Assembly (NCBI GenBank): GCA_030686995.1
Contig: CM060706.1
Span: forward strand, 142,685,505 to 142,749,504
Source of the DNA: Artemisia argyi
Lineage: Eukaryota; Streptophyta; Magnoliopsida; Asterales; Asteraceae
DNA length: 64,000 nt
Direction of reading: 5' to 3'
The notes under the pieces are model-generated. The model worked only from the letters and a program-made list of their open reading frames with translations, did not search any database and was not told where the DNA came from. Made by a program: the position numbers and the translations under genes. The first letter of the stretch is position 1. Each line of letters starts with the position of its first letter. Shown here piece by piece: positions 1-12,081 of the stretch.

Positions 1-149
1 CGCATAACCAATTACATGATATCCTAGGGTTTCTAATCATATTAAAAAATCAAAACCAAAACCCTAAGAACATGTAATTAAACAAATCAAAATTCAATTT
101 TTATGTGTTTCGATAATTAATTACACATTATAACGGCTCATGATGCCAC
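1..149 (-). mobile_element. Ty1/copia element: PBS and 5' leader, cut by window edge
   Basis: Reading the minus strand, the LTR that ends at 150 is followed by a primer-binding-site-like sequence TGGCATCATGAGCC (plus strand 135-148). It resembles the initiator tRNA-Met site of copia elements but departs from it at a few bases. The rest is non-coding leader. The coding region would lie left of base 1, so family and integrity cannot be judged. Confidence 0.6.
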
Positions 150-929
150 TGTTGAAATTATATAATCATGACATGCATATAAATAAACCAATAACATCAA
201 GTAAGCATATGCGGAAGCGTTATAACAAGATCATATAACATATAATTAATTAATCAAATATAAAAGTAAACGTACCGTAGTGATTCTAGCCCGAACAAGA
301 ATTAATTGAATCTTCAATTCAAGAACCCTAATTAGGGTTTATGTGGATGGTAAGAATAACCCCTTACCTTTTTTGTTATTCAATCCAAGATACAATCAAT
401 AGTGTGATTGTATCATGTTCTTGTACACACGTACTAAAACAAGTTAAAGTAATGCTAGTTTTTAGAACACAAAATTAAACCAAAACCTTTTGTTTAATGA
501 AGAAAATCGATCAACCCTTTAAGGGTGTTTGTTTGATCGACTACAAGAAAACAAGGAGAGAAAAACAAGTTTAGGGTTTGTGTGTGTGCACAAGAGATAC
601 AAACCTTTAACCCTTAGCCTTGTATATATAGTGTATGAAACTTGGAGCTCAAGAAAAGGAATGGGTTATGAAGCCCAAGGGAGGCTTCTAGATCCTTCTT
701 GACTTGCCAATAATTCATACATATTACTTTCCTTATATTCGTCTAACGGTCGTTAGTCATTATCCGTTAAATACTAACGGTCGTTATATATATTTGTGTA
801 ATAAATAATAAAATATAAACTTTTACATTTAATTATTAAACTTTAACTCTCATACGTAAAGTGTGCAATACCGTGATCTCGAGTTCCATCCTAACATACG
901 ACTACTAAAATACTGTCCATAATCTAACA
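150..929 (-). mobile_element. Ty1/copia 5' LTR
   Basis: On the minus strand this 780-bp block starts TGTTAGATTATGG and ends AATTTCAACA, the TG...CA form usual for copia LTRs. A TATA-like stretch (CTATATATAC on the minus strand) lies near plus 626-635. The adjoining PBS-like sequence at 135-148 fixes the orientation. The target duplication cannot be tested because the other end is outside the window. Confidence 0.65.
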
Positions 930-2039
930 GAGACTACCTTGGATTATTATCTTTACCTTGTGGGTGTTTGTAACCAATTGGAGGAAAATACATGCGGGTT
1001 GCCTCTCAGATTTGTTTTTTATTTTTTATTTTTTATTTATTTAGTTTTTTAGAGCTAGAGGTCGACTCACAGTTACACTTGCTAATTCGAACATTCTCTA
1101 TTCTTAATGAATGTACATGTAAATGTTGCTACAATCTTTCATACGTTTGAGTTTTCTTCATCCACTATTCATATTGTGGTATTTTTTTTTTTTATGATTA
1201 TTGACATACTCTATTATTATTATCAAATAAACTCATGAAGCTAATCCGAACGATCCATTAGCTAGTTTATATTATAAGCAAGCATCTGACTAAGCACATC
1301 ACCATACTAAGCACCTTATGTTTTTAGACTATAATGATTTTGGCTAGTTGATAACGAGAGGTGGCTTTCTTAACATATAAAAGTTTGGGGCACGAATAGT
1401 AAGCAGGTTAGTCATGTTTTATTGATAAACATAAATAAAATAATATGACTATTTGTTTTCACAAGTTTACTTTCAACTGGATAATAAGTATGTCTATGAC
1501 GTATATAACTTAGTAATAAAACAGTTTTAATCATATTCGTTACCATAAGACTTGTTTATTTGGCAAAATAATTACGTTAGCTGGTGCTTGTCGACTGTAG
1601 AAAACTTCGACCGATAACTTTTTTGATAAGAATGATTAAACTCTAAGACGAAATGATTTAATTCAATTAAAATGACTAATTTACGTACAGTGAATTTGGG
1701 TGTTAAAGATCTTCTCTAATACCAATGATTAAAACCAGAAAAATATAATGTTTTTTCTTAAAAATTTATAGATTATAAAACCCTAATAAACCTAAAAGCC
1801 ACAACCGAGCTTGAGTCAACTATTCAAGCATATCTTTTAGTAAAATTAAGTCGATCAATTGCGCTCTTTACCACCGTATACAAGAGTCAAAAGAATACAT
1901 AAGACCACCCATAGTGCATCAGTCGAAGAAGTCGGTCGACAAACATTGAAACACCCCATTCCTGACTCGACAAATTATTTATTTTTAACAAATATTAGGA
2001 CCAAAACGGACCTTCTGTTACAAATCAAATAAACTTATA
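930..2039. other. Intergenic, no gene seen
   Basis: AT-rich sequence without a credible reading frame on either strand. It holds a T-rich low-complexity run near 1013-1050. I recognise no RNA gene or transposon boundary here. It is probably old host or decayed repeat DNA. Confidence 0.5.
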
Positions 2040-2259
2040 TTCCCTTCGTCCCAAAATCGAGTCCGTTTTGACTTTTTGAAGCTAACTTTGACCTTAAATA
2101 TTTTTGTTTCTATTATATAATATATACTTGATGTAAAATATGTAAATGAATTTTTATTTGTATAATTTTCATCAAGTATTGTATAATACAAACAAAAATA
2201 TTTAAGGTTAAAGTTAAATTTAAAAAGTCAAAACAGACTTATATTTTGAGACGGGGGAG
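2040..2259. mobile_element. Stowaway-like MITE
   Basis: A 220-bp non-coding element with inverted ends: TTCCCTTCGTCCCAAAAT at the left, and ACGGGGGAG preceded by a T-rich complement at the right. Both ends are flanked by TA (2038-2039 and 2260-2261). The ends match the Stowaway (Tc1/mariner MITE) consensus CTCCCTCCGTCCCAAAAT. The interior is a long imperfect palindrome (TTTGACTTTTTGAA... paired with ...AAAAAGTCAAA). A relative sits in the methylesterase intron at 56841-57076. Confidence 0.85.
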
Positions 2260-2294
2260 TATATATTTATTTAGAACTAGCTCTTGGAAGTATT
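2251..2294 (+). repeat. 44-bp direct repeat, left copy, flanking element A
   Basis: This 44-base stretch, which starts ACGGGGGAGTATATAT, recurs identically at 52286-52329 directly after the 3' LTR of element A. The first 9 bases are the right end of the Stowaway-like MITE. Four extra bases (CTAA, 2295-2298) separate it from the LTR start at 2299. It is far longer than the 5-bp duplication expected for a Ty3 integrase. Confidence 0.9.
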
Positions 2295-2298
2295 CTAA

Positions 2299-5200
2299 TG
2301 ATGTGTGCTTTTTCATACATCCTGTTAATCCTTAAATCAGACCAAATACACTAAATACTAACAAAATATGTCAAGAGAATGTGTGTTTTTGTATTTGTAT
2401 ATGTGCAGGTACGAATATGTGAAAAATGAACAAAAAATAAAGTAAAACTGACAAAAACGAGCACGGGATTGAAAAAATGTCAAAAGCCGAAGCCGGGGAA
2501 GCAAAATGACAAAAGAAAGCTTAAAGTATCATTAGAAGTCCTCAAAGAATCATCAAGTTGCATGAATGGTCCTTGATCAAAGTTTGAAGAGTTGGCAATT
2601 TTAGTCCCTTTACTTCCTCATATTGACAATTATGGTCCCTTGACGAATTTTCAGAAGAAAAGTAAAAAACAACCCTCCAAGAATTCAGAAAAGTCAAGAA
2701 ATACCCTTGGGAGAAACTTTGAATGATTTACAGATTTGGTCCCTGGAATTTTCTGAATTACAATATTGGTCCTTGTTTAGAATTACTACTTTAATACTAC
2801 ACGGATCCAATCCAAAGCAATACTAATCCACAAATCCTTGCCTTGGCCCAATACCATACACCAGCCCATCACCCTAACCTAATACCCGATCCAATCCACC
2901 ACTTATACCCACGGTCAACTAATCCCAACCTGGTCAACCCTCCTAATAATAAAAATACCCCAATCCCATTTTACTGCCCCCCCCCCCCCCCCCAAATTCA
3001 ACCCCATACCCAGATTTCACTGTTCCTAGAACCCTAATTACCCCTCCCACCAAATTACCCCACTTAAATAATAATTACCCTATGATTGGTGTTTCTAGAA
3101 GCTGACAGGGTGTCAGGGAGGTCAGGAGCATACGTGGACCAATAGAAATGCACACGGAGGATTCACAATGCATATGCACATGATCCAAGGGACCAAATTC
3201 ACTCGTGTGATTGAAGCATGAATCAAGGGACGAGATTAGAGAAAAGAAACACAGATCTAGAAGGCTCTCCTCAACCCTAGTAGGCTCTCATCTCAACTAT
3301 ATATACCCCCTCATGTCACAGTTGTATGTGTGTAGGTTTTTAGTCTTGTTTAGTATTTCTGTTTTTAAAATCTATTGTAATTCTCATTTCAAAGTATTGT
3401 ACTCAAATTTTCTTATATTAATATAATTCTAGTTTTAATTTCAGATTATTTTTTAAGTTTCATTTTAGTTTAATTTCTTATTGTTAGCTTAAATCAATAG
3501 TAGTTGTTTGCTTAAATTTCTGTTTAGTATTTTTGTTTCAAGTTATATAGAAAATCCAAAAAAAAATTAAAAAACCAGAAAAATAAAAAAAAATATTAGT
3601 TTCAATTTCAATTTAAGCTTCAAACAAGCTAGTTTTCTGTTTAATTAATACATATAAGCTTTCAAATAGTAGACTGTGGTTTGTTTTGTTCAAAAATCTT
3701 AAAATACACAAAAGTCAATTTTGGTCAACTGTTGAGCTTATTGAAATAAGCTGAGCTTATTGGAGTTAAGGCAGCCAAGAAGGAGCACTTGGCCTGTCAA
3801 AAGACAGGCAAGCATAGTGAAACCCCCTCTGTTTTGCTGAGGGGGTATTGAATTTGTAAGTTGTTCATTTTAAATTTCCATTGCATCAGTAGTATAATAA
3901 ATAGTTTAGATCTGCTTATTAGTTACATTTTCTGCTTATTTTCATTGTTTGGAATCATTGTTACTGTTATATTATAGTCTGTATTCATTTGATTTGATTT
4001 CTGTTTCATCATCTGTCTCTATTTGGATTAGTGTCCCTGTGTTCTAGCTTGTGTTTGATCTGAGTTTTTGAATTGATTTGGAGATATTGAATCTATTGTA
4101 GCACTGAGGTTGAGTTTGATTTGCTTTTGATTGGATTTGAGTGAGGTATAGAGTTGAGACAGTCATTATAAGGGTGTTTGGATCTATCTGGTTTGCTGGT
4201 ATAATCATTGTTTCAGAGGTTAAGTTTGGTTTAGATAAGTTACTTAGGACATATTTAGGCTTAGTCTAGTTAAACTTAGTAGGTTGTTTTATTAAAAAGT
4301 GAATTTAGCTTTTAATTACTCATAACAGATAGGTAGTTAAGAAAGTTAGTGGCATAATCTCAATAGTAGCTGCATAAGTTTATGTTTTAGCTTATTTTAC
4401 TCATATTTTAGGATTACATCACATTTTCAGTCTTAATTAAGCAATCAAAGATCATATTAGTCAAAGTCTCTGTTTATTTCAAAAGTAAAAAAAAACAAGT
4501 TCACTCAGTTTTGGTCACAAATTTGATAGCAATTTCTAGGGTCCACTATTGAATTGAAATACATTTGAAAAGTTGATTTAAGGAATTTGGTAGCTTAAGT
4601 AACAAAAGCAAAAAGAAAAAGTAAGTTTGAAACTCAAGAGCTTATTTGAAATTAGCCTTTAAGTTGTCTGACTAGCTTACTTATTCCCCTGCACACCAGT
4701 TTTTGATCAAGCTTTTAAGTCACTATTAGGTAATCAATTTGGATTGGAAACCAGATTTATTGGTATTTCTAAGTTCTCAGCTGGTTAGTAAAGCTTTTGC
4801 CCCCATTTGCTTTTACCCCACAGCTTATTTGCTCAGCTTATTTGTTCCATCTAGTTGGTAGGTTTGAGCAAGGTTCTGTCAATAGTTTTTAGGGCTGCAA
4901 TTGCTTATTGTTGGTCATTAACTGAGTTTAGTGGTTGATTTAAGTTCATATAAACCTGTAGTTGTTGTTTCCATTGTGATTTTGCCTATTGCTTATTCTG
5001 ATTTGCCACTGCTTATCCAATTATAGCTTATTGGCACCTGTTTTGGCCTAATTCTGTGTTTTTGAGTATTATTTGATCCAAGTTCTGTTCATTTAAGCTT
5101 ATTTAATTCCTAAAAGCAATTGGTCAAAGTTTGGTCAAACCCTGGTCAACTGTGCTTATCAATAAGCATTTTTCCATAAGCTGTTATAAGCCAAGAAGCA

Positions 5201-6082
5201 CTTCCAGTGCTTATTTTTCAAATTTTAAATTTTTCTTAAGTTTAGAATATTATTTTAGAATTTCCTTGAATTTTTCATATTTTTCCAAGTTGATTTACTA
5301 TTTTTCTTATTTTATTTTCATTTTTATTCAATTTTTAATACATTTTAATTACCAAAAATTCCAAAAAAAATCAGAAAAAGCTTAGAAAAATCCAAAAATA
5401 TTTTAGAAATTTATTTTCAGTTATTTTAGAATTTTAGAAATTTATTTTGCATTTTTCCCATTTATTTTGAATTTAATTTAAATTTTTAATTAGAATTAAT
5501 AGATTTTAATTCCCAAAAATTACACAAAAAGCCAAAAAAATTAGTTTTTAGTTTTAAAATTACTTTTTAGTTATTTTATAATTTTCAAAATTTATTTTTC
5601 ATTTTTCTCACTTTATTTGCATTTTCTTTTAATTTTTAATTAGTTAATTAGTTTTCAATTCATAAAAATTAATTAAAAAGTCAAAAAAATATTTTTCTTT
5701 TTCTCATAAATTTATTTTATCATTTTTAACTTTTTAAAATTATTTTCTAGTCCATAGGAGTAGTGTAGCTTAAAATTTACGATTTATTTCGTACGTTTAC
5801 GTTTATTTTACGTTTAAGCTTACGGTTTTCGATTCTACGTTACGTTTTTGGTTTGTTTACTTGAATTACGTGCTTTAGTTATTATTTGTGCTTCATTTAC
5901 TTATTCATTAGTATAATCTCATTAAAATCACTTTTTACCACTTTCACGACACGTTTCACGAATCGGGAATTCGAAATTCATTCATCCTTCACACGGACTA
6001 CGACCTCGGGTTATCCGTATTTCTTTGCGGATTTCTTGAGTAATACTATACTATACTATAATATATTGATTTTCACGAATCA
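2299..6082 (+). mobile_element. 5' LTR of element A
   Basis: It starts TGATGTGTGC and ends CACGAATCA, and is 3784 bp long. A TATA-like CTATATATAC lies at 3297-3306, about 1 kb in, so U3 is about 1 kb and R-U5 about 2.8 kb. The first 24 bases can form a hairpin. 2540-2790 carries repeated GGTCC/AGTCC motifs and 2977-2993 is a C17 run that is only 6 C in the 3' LTR. Short open frames occur (for example 5131-5385) but are not conserved as proteins. Confidence 0.9.
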
Positions 6083-6088
6083 AAATTT

Positions 6089-6106
6089 TGGCGCCGCTGC
6101 CAGAGA
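6089..6106 (+). other. Primer-binding site of element A (tRNA-Asp type)
   Basis: TGGCGCCGCTGCCAGAGA begins 6 bases after the LTR end. It differs at a few positions from the complement of the plant tRNA-Asp 3' end, the primer used by Athila elements. Confidence 0.8.
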
Positions 6107-6649
6107 AGGTTGAAGTGAATTTTTGATTTTCGTTTTCGAAATTGTGTTTTGAAAATCTTCCTTGTATATATTTTCTATAAAAACTAAAAAAATTGAAAAA
6201 TCAAAAACACTTTTCCTAAAGTGTTTTCAAAAATACCAAAAAGAAAGTTACAGCCTCGACTCTCCCGTGGAAGGGGGGCGTTGTAAACCAAATAAGCTTA
6301 ACAACATAAGAACGCGTGAAATTAGTTGCTAATCGGATTACTTTAATTCTACAACCGAATAAGCGGAAAATACGGATAGCTTTGACATTAAATTGCAATC
6401 TGAAGAGAGAAACACTCTTCTCTCCCATTCCGTCGCGAGTAGTTTTGAAGGAAACGGTTACGATTAACGTAACGTTTGAAAAAAACAAAAGAGAATAAAA
6501 GTTTTAAGTTTTTGAATTTTGTTTTCCAAATTATTTAAAAACACAAAAAGATTTTCCTTTTCTACTTTGATAATTAAAAACCAAAAATAATCTTCTTATC
6601 CTCTTATCATTTGATTCTTCTTCTTTAACCCTCTAAACCGATAATTCTT

Positions 6650-8027
6650 ATGGATCCAATTTGTTTTAAATGTGGAGAACCGTTCTTTGAAGGTTCATGT
6701 GTTTTGTGTACATGCAAACGGTGTGGTAATGATATTCGAGACGGAAGTTGTTTGTTTTGCGATTCAAATACGTACAACTTTCCAAATTTTTCCGACTACC
6801 CACCTCAGCCCGATTCATTCAATCAACGATATTGCGAGAGATTTGGAAGAAATATAATCAATGGAATTTGTTCAGTTTGTGCTTCAGAAGATGAAAGTTC
6901 TTATACTTATGGTTTTAATCCAAACTTTTCCAATTATCCTCAAAACGATTTCAATTCATATGAGCAAGATCCGTACTTCAATGATGAATCATTTCAAAAT
7001 GCACCGACCTCACAACTACAAAACGGTTGTGAGAATTGTGGAGGTCCACACTTTAGCACCGATTGTCAAACAAGGAAATCGTTTCATTGTGACAATAATT
7101 ATCACGACCAACCTCCACAATACGACACGATTCTCACGGTTCAGAATGAGATTCTTAAAATGATGACTGCTCAAAATGACTTTAATGAGCAGTGTCTAAC
7201 TGCAATAAACCTTTTTAAAAAGGAAATTCGTAGAAGAGGACAAGAGCAAACCATTAAGAGTGATGAAGATGAGCCTTATAAAGAAGAAAATTGTACGATT
7301 AATCCTAATCCGTCTTGTGAACCTTTAAATGTTGAAGATTGTTCTATGGCATCTCTCGATGACGATTTCTTTAAAAATAAGGCTTTTAAAATCAAGATTG
7401 AACAACTTTACGCCTTGTCAAAAATTTCAAAATGTCGTGTTGATTATGATGGACCATCAGTTCCTACTCCCTCTCCGGTGAGGGAAATGGAACGCGAAAC
7501 CGAGGTGACAAAGGACTCGGTACTTTCCAATAACAATGGAAGTGCTAAATACGTCCAACCTACGGTTGTCCAAGAATCAATTGCTCCTCCTAAACCGTCA
7601 AAATTTGATCCTAACCTTTCACGATTTACGGTTAAGAGTTCGTCAAGCAAACGTGCTGAGCTTAAAACGGTGTTTAGAAGAAACGATTTGCCTAACCTTC
7701 ACGTTTATCAAGAACAAGAACCGGAGACCATAACGGAAGTGGTGGAAATTCCTAGCTCTAAGAGCACATCATTTGTCCCACCTCCGGATTCTTCAAGATG
7801 TTTTTCGAGACTTGAATCAATTACTCCCGACTCTTCTCATCCTTTCCTCACACCAGTTGAGGGAAGTAACCCCGTTTTGGAAGAAGTCGATACTTTTCTT
7901 GATAACAACGACTCTATGTCGACTGAGATTGTTACGCCGTCAGATCCTTTGGAGCCCGAGCTCAAGGATTCTTTACCCAATTTTGTGAAACGTGATTTTG
8001 TTACGGCAGAAGAATGTGACGTATCTC
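6650..8027 (+). CDS. Element A ORF, first part: Cys-module protein with gag-like segments
   Basis: ATG at 6650. The frame stays open for 459 codons until element B interrupts it at 8027, and the coding sequence resumes in frame at 42184. The N-terminus has tandem C-x2-C-x8-C-x2-C units: residues 5-20, 22-37 and 62-77. In the third unit the second Cys is Phe65. A C-x2-C-x3-H-x4-C knuckle follows at 127-139, the same variant form as in the B gag. The segment near nt 7434-7560 (YDGPSVPTPSPV region) resembles the C-terminal part of C's gag near nt 31273. The segment near nt 7822-7915 (LTPVEGSNPVLEEV) resembles the protease-RT linker of C near nt 32290. Protease and RT are missing between and after these. 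Such proteins are common in Asteraceae, usually unnamed. Nucleic-acid binding is inferred from the Cys motifs. Confidence 0.75.
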
Positions 8028-8233
8028 TGACGAGGCAAAAAATGAACCGTTTTTAGGGGGTCATTTAAGCCCGGATTTGAATTTATTTGATCAAATATTT
8101 CCCTAAATCGTTCATTTTGTCATTTTAGGTACTTTTGGAGTGAATTCTGGAAAAGGAAGCATTTTGGACATTTTTGGAGCATAAAAGTGAAGAAAACGGA
8201 AAAGTCTTAATTTTCCTTGCTGGGAACAGTACC

Positions 8234-8460
8234 TGACGGCGTCAAGAGTCTTCATGTGACGGCGTCAAGAGTAAAACAAGAGGTGGAAGTGGTGACGGTC
8301 CAGAGAAAACATGATGGCGTCACGTATGGCCGTCATGGTTCAAGATATGGTGACGGCCCAGAGTAATATTACACATGACGGTGTCAAATCTGGATCTCGG
8401 CAATCTGATCTCATTATGGGCGGTGAGTTGACGGCGTCAGAAATTCCTTCTTGACGCCGC
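8234..8460 (+). promoter_or_regulatory. TGACG half-site array in LTR-B U3
   Basis: Within 227 bp there are full or nearly full TGACGGCGTCA motifs at 8234-8244, 8257-8267, 8312-8322 (TGATGGCGTCA), 8376-8386 (TGACGGTGTCA) and 8429-8439. Single half-sites lie at 8293, 8328, 8351 and 8452. Each full motif is two TGACG half-sites in inverted order around one base. TGACG is the core site of TGA-class bZIP factors (established for as-1 elements). The array ends about 15 bp before the TATA box. Binding is inference. Confidence 0.6.
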
Positions 8461-8474
8461 CACCCTGTAAAATC

Positions 8475-8482
8475 TATATATA
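8475..8482 (+). promoter_or_regulatory. TATA box of LTR-B
   Basis: TATATATA within AAATCTATATATAG, present in nearly all LTR-B copies at the same place after the motif array. A start near 8505 would fit typical plant spacing. Confidence 0.6.
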
Positions 8483-9457
8483 GTTTTGCAATTTTCATTC
8501 ATTAGAAAGGGACAAGTAGGGTGTAACTTTGGAGAAACCCTAGCACAAATATTACTGCTTTTTCAAGGGTTTTTACCCTTTGAAACCTTTCATGTCAATT
8601 TGAGATAAGTACTCTTTCAATTCAATCGATATGTCTATGTGTTGCTTGAATATATCTTACGCTTGTCTTGAATTTAACATGCTAGGCTAGATCTCTTGTG
8701 TGTTTGCTTAGATGTAGTGAAACCTAGATGTTGATTATGGGTTGATTGTTTGTTTATAGTTGTTACGGATGAATGATTTCGATGTTAAGCTTAAGAAAAC
8801 TGGCCAACCTCCTATATGGTAACGTGCTTGAACGTCTTAAGAAACATGAACCAATGCGTACTAGGTTATTATGGTTGTATTTAATGCATGAACGAATTCT
8901 AATGATCCAATGTTAGGAGCTTTTAACGGCTCGACATAGGAGTGAAGTAGGAGCTTATAGAGTTGGGGAAGTACATACGCCACCCCACGAATGGTATTAA
9001 GGAATATAACCCGTCATCCATGTAATTGTAACAAACTATCAACCTGTAAAAGATATCTAGGGATTAATGAAACCTAAGTAAACACAATTCTCCCCATTAT
9101 TGTTTACACCACATTAGTAATTAGCTTTATTTTCATTTCTGTTATTTTATTTTGATTGCATCTTAGTTATTGGGTTAGTTGATTAGCAACTAATTCCGCC
9201 CACTCTTCCAAAATCCGAGATTTTAATTGCTTTCATAAAATATAAAAAAAAATACAAAAAGAATCATCCGTCACCTCTAGACCTAGTTTTTAGGTTTTCT
9301 AATCCTAGCGACACTATTCCTGAGTTGAACGATTAATCCCCCGGTACTTGTCACTATAATATACTACAACGATCAGGTACACTGCCTGGTGGGGGTTGTA
9401 AGCTTCTCGAGATCCCTCGAGAGGTAAACCTGGTGCGATTCCCACGTATCAAGTTTT

Positions 9458-9475
9458 TGGCGCCGCAGCTCGGGG
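9458..9475 (+). other. Primer-binding site of element B (decayed tRNA-Asp type)
   Basis: TGGCGCCGCAGCTCGGGG starts 6 bases after the LTR end. The reverse B copy has the cleaner TGGCGCCGCTGCCGGGAA, so this copy has changed at several bases. Confidence 0.7.
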
Positions 9476-9621
9476 AATAGTTATTCTCTAGGTTAGGATT
9501 TCTTTTTATTAGGTCTACTTGCTAGATTCCTTTCTAGTAAGATTTTATTTTTATTTTTAGGTTCTCTTTAGTCTATCTTATTTCTTCGTGTCTTTGTTCG
9601 TAATCTTTACCATCCGACATC

Positions 9622-12081
9622 ATGGAAGGTGGTAACGTCTTTGAACCCATCAACCCACCGCAACAAAACCACCCACAAACCCACCACTAGCAAACCAACC
9701 TCTTAGGCCCCGAGACCTAGGAGAGTATTCCCGTCCTAGCCACTAAGGCTATTGAAACAATATTGAGCTCACCCAAGGAGCCAATGTGTCCCCCTTGCGA
9801 TCCGATACCATCCGGTTGGTGCAAAGCGGATGTGCATTCCATGGACTTCGTTCCGAAGATCCTAACCAACATCTCAAGGATTTCCTTAAAATCGTAGATT
9901 CTATAGACCTTGATGTTATAACTAGAGAGTCGACCTGATTATGCCTGTTCCAATTCTCTCTACGTGATCAAGCTAGTCAATGGCTTGAACGTTTACCCGC
10001 GGGATCCATCACCTCATGGGATGATCTCACCACTCGTTTCCTTGCTCAATTTTTCCCACCGGGGAGAACTACCAAGCTTAGAAATGATATCTTGATGTTC
10101 CAACAACGTCAAGGTGAAACTCTATATGAAGCATGGACTCGTGTTGGGATTTATACTTGAGTTGATATTGACAAAATATGAAAGATGAAGAACTAAAGAA
10201 GATAAAGTGAAGAATGCAAAAGACAAGGGACTTGCTTTACAAAGAAGATATTTCAATATAGTCCTTCATAGTATTTTGTAGCCCTAATTCTCTATTATAT
10301 AAAGAGAATACAGGGAATAGGTTTTATTATGTGTGTGTCAAGATGTAAAACCTAGAAAAGGTGTGTGTGTGTAAACCTAGGGCGTGAGTATGCTTATGTA
10401 AATGCCTAGGTTAGTTGATTAGTGTTAAGCCTCAACGATCTTAGATCGCTGTTAGAGTGTAATCGTGCTACACTTGATCACGTAGCATTGGGGCTTTGGT
10501 GTATGTTAGAGTAGAGATGATGGCGAGAAACCTTGTTAATAATAACAATTGTGTTTTGATTATTCCGCTACGTATTGTTATTGTTATTATTATGTCCTAC
10601 ACAGCCTAGATCAGTTTATAACAACTCGTTTCAAGGACTTACTCCAAAAAGTCCCTCATCATGGCATAGATCTTTGGCTCCAAGTCTAAATCTTCTATGA
10701 CCATATCGATCTCTCCACAAGGCGAACCATTGACCAATCGGCCGGTGGTAAGCTACGTGATCTAAGTGCGGAAGAATCATGGGAACTCATAGAAGATCTT
10801 GCTCTCTATGACAACGAAATTTGGAATGATCCCTGTGATTTGAACAAAACGGTCAAGGCAATATCTTTGCCTTCGAACAATTTTAGCACTCCCGACCGTA
10901 GGATCATGGAACTTGAGGACCAAGTCAAGTTTCTCATGAGATCTTACGAAGCTCCTAAGCCTTCAAACCAAGTGAACAAAATCACTTCTTCATGCGAATT
11001 ATGTAGTGGTCCCCATGACACTCGTGATTGCGTGGAACTCCCCGGAACAGCTTTTGCGGACTACGCATCCTCGCGTACCGACGAAGCGGGAGACAAGTGG
11101 TACACTTTCAAACCCGAGCCAAACCCTTACGGTGATTCCGACAACCCTTCTTGGAAAAATCACCCGAACCTTAGGTGGAAACAAAACCAAAACAATTCTT
11201 CCAATCCGCCTAATCGTTACCAACCAAACGGTCCACCCTCCAACCGTACTTTCAACAACAATCCTTCTAATAACTATGGTAGAACCAATAATCTTGAAGG
11301 ATTGATGTCCAAGTTTATGGCATCTCAAGAAGCTCGCATAGCTAAGTTTGAATCCGAATTCAATCAACAACAAACAGAGATGACCAATAAGATTGACAGC
11401 TTGTTGAAAGCCCTCAACAACCAAGCGCTAACTACACCTAGAAAGGACACTAGGGACGCCAATAACGGAATTCAAATTAAGGACCCCTCGTCATCCAAAC
11501 ACGTCCACTTTGTCAATGTTGTCACTATTAAGCCAAAAGATAAAGATATAGAAGAAAGTGACAAGGATGAAGTTGAAGTAGAAACCGAGACTAGGGATGA
11601 AATTAAGGAAGTTGAGGTTAATAAGGGAGAAAAGTTAGAGGAAATAGAAAACGTAGAACCGTACTTTGATAAGTTGCCCACCAGGGAAGAATGGGAATAT
11701 CACAAGGATTTATTCAATGATCCCGAGACACCATATATCCTTGGTTCACCCCTTATTAAAGTAGGTGGCCCCTCTAACATCAACATACCATGCAACATTG
11801 GGCATATGCATGTATGAAAAGCTTATATCGATCCTAGGTCTCCTATAAACATCATGACTAGGACTTATTATAATTGGGTAATGAAGAAGCAACTTGGTTA
11901 TAGGGCCCTGTAAGAATATGATAAGTAATTTTGTTGGAAGAGTGAAAGGATTGCATGTAATTGTAGGAAACTTCACTTATATGACCGACTTTGTGATAGT
12001 GGAGGATACTCGTCCGGTGATAGATGATTGCCTAAGTCAAGTAGTGTTCGGAAAACCGTTTGTTGAGGCCTCTAAGATGAG
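9622..12081 (+). pseudogene. Element B gag-protease (broken)
   Basis: The gag start is ATG at 9622 (MEGGNVFEP...). Stops and frameshifts follow within about 100 bp, and a copia solo LTR interrupts gag at 10142-10623. The frame is open from 10840 to 11814, with a variant CCHC knuckle CELCSGPHDTRDC and a downstream acidic, lysine-rich stretch. A TGA at 11815 is followed in the same frame by a retropepsin-like segment (AYIDPRSPINIM), which then shifts frame near 11905 and continues to VFGKPFVEASKM at 12076. Its active-site triplet is degenerate compared with C (DLG) or the reverse copy (DQG). The solo LTR-B at 12082 interrupts the domain. It cannot make a full protein now. Confidence 0.8.
10142..10623 (+). 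mobile_element. Solo LTR of a Ty1/copia element
   Basis: 482 bp, starting TGTTGGGATTT and ending TTTATAACA, flanked by perfect 5-bp duplications ACTCG (10137-10141 and 10624-10628). A TATA-like TTATATAAAG lies near 10295. It interrupts B's gag at a point where the reverse B copy (near 20300) is continuous, which confirms the boundaries. No internal region remains, so LTR-LTR recombination removed it. Confidence 0.9.

Larger units (their letters stand above)
8028..9451 (+). mobile_element. 5' LTR of element B
   Basis: It starts TGACGAGGCAAAAAATG and ends CCCACGTATCA. U3 is about 475 bp and ends in a TGACG motif array (8234-8460) and a TATA box at 8475-8482. R-U5 is roughly 950 bp. Other copies in this window: solo 12082-13493, reverse 14698-16095 and 20961-22371, split 24154-25121 with 41723-42178, and partial 36866-37767. 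Confidence 0.92.

Noticed and set aside
2843..3037. Proline-rich ORF in LTR-A
   Set aside because: Its end depends on the length of a C run that differs between the two LTRs, so the frame is not kept.
5131..5385. 84-codon ORF in LTR-A
   Set aside because: The 3' LTR counterpart (51333-51638) has a different C-terminal sequence and length. Composition is AT-driven, with no protein-like conservation.
8234..8460. CRISPR-like array
   Set aside because: Repeats are about 11 bp, irregularly spaced, and lie in a plant LTR promoter.
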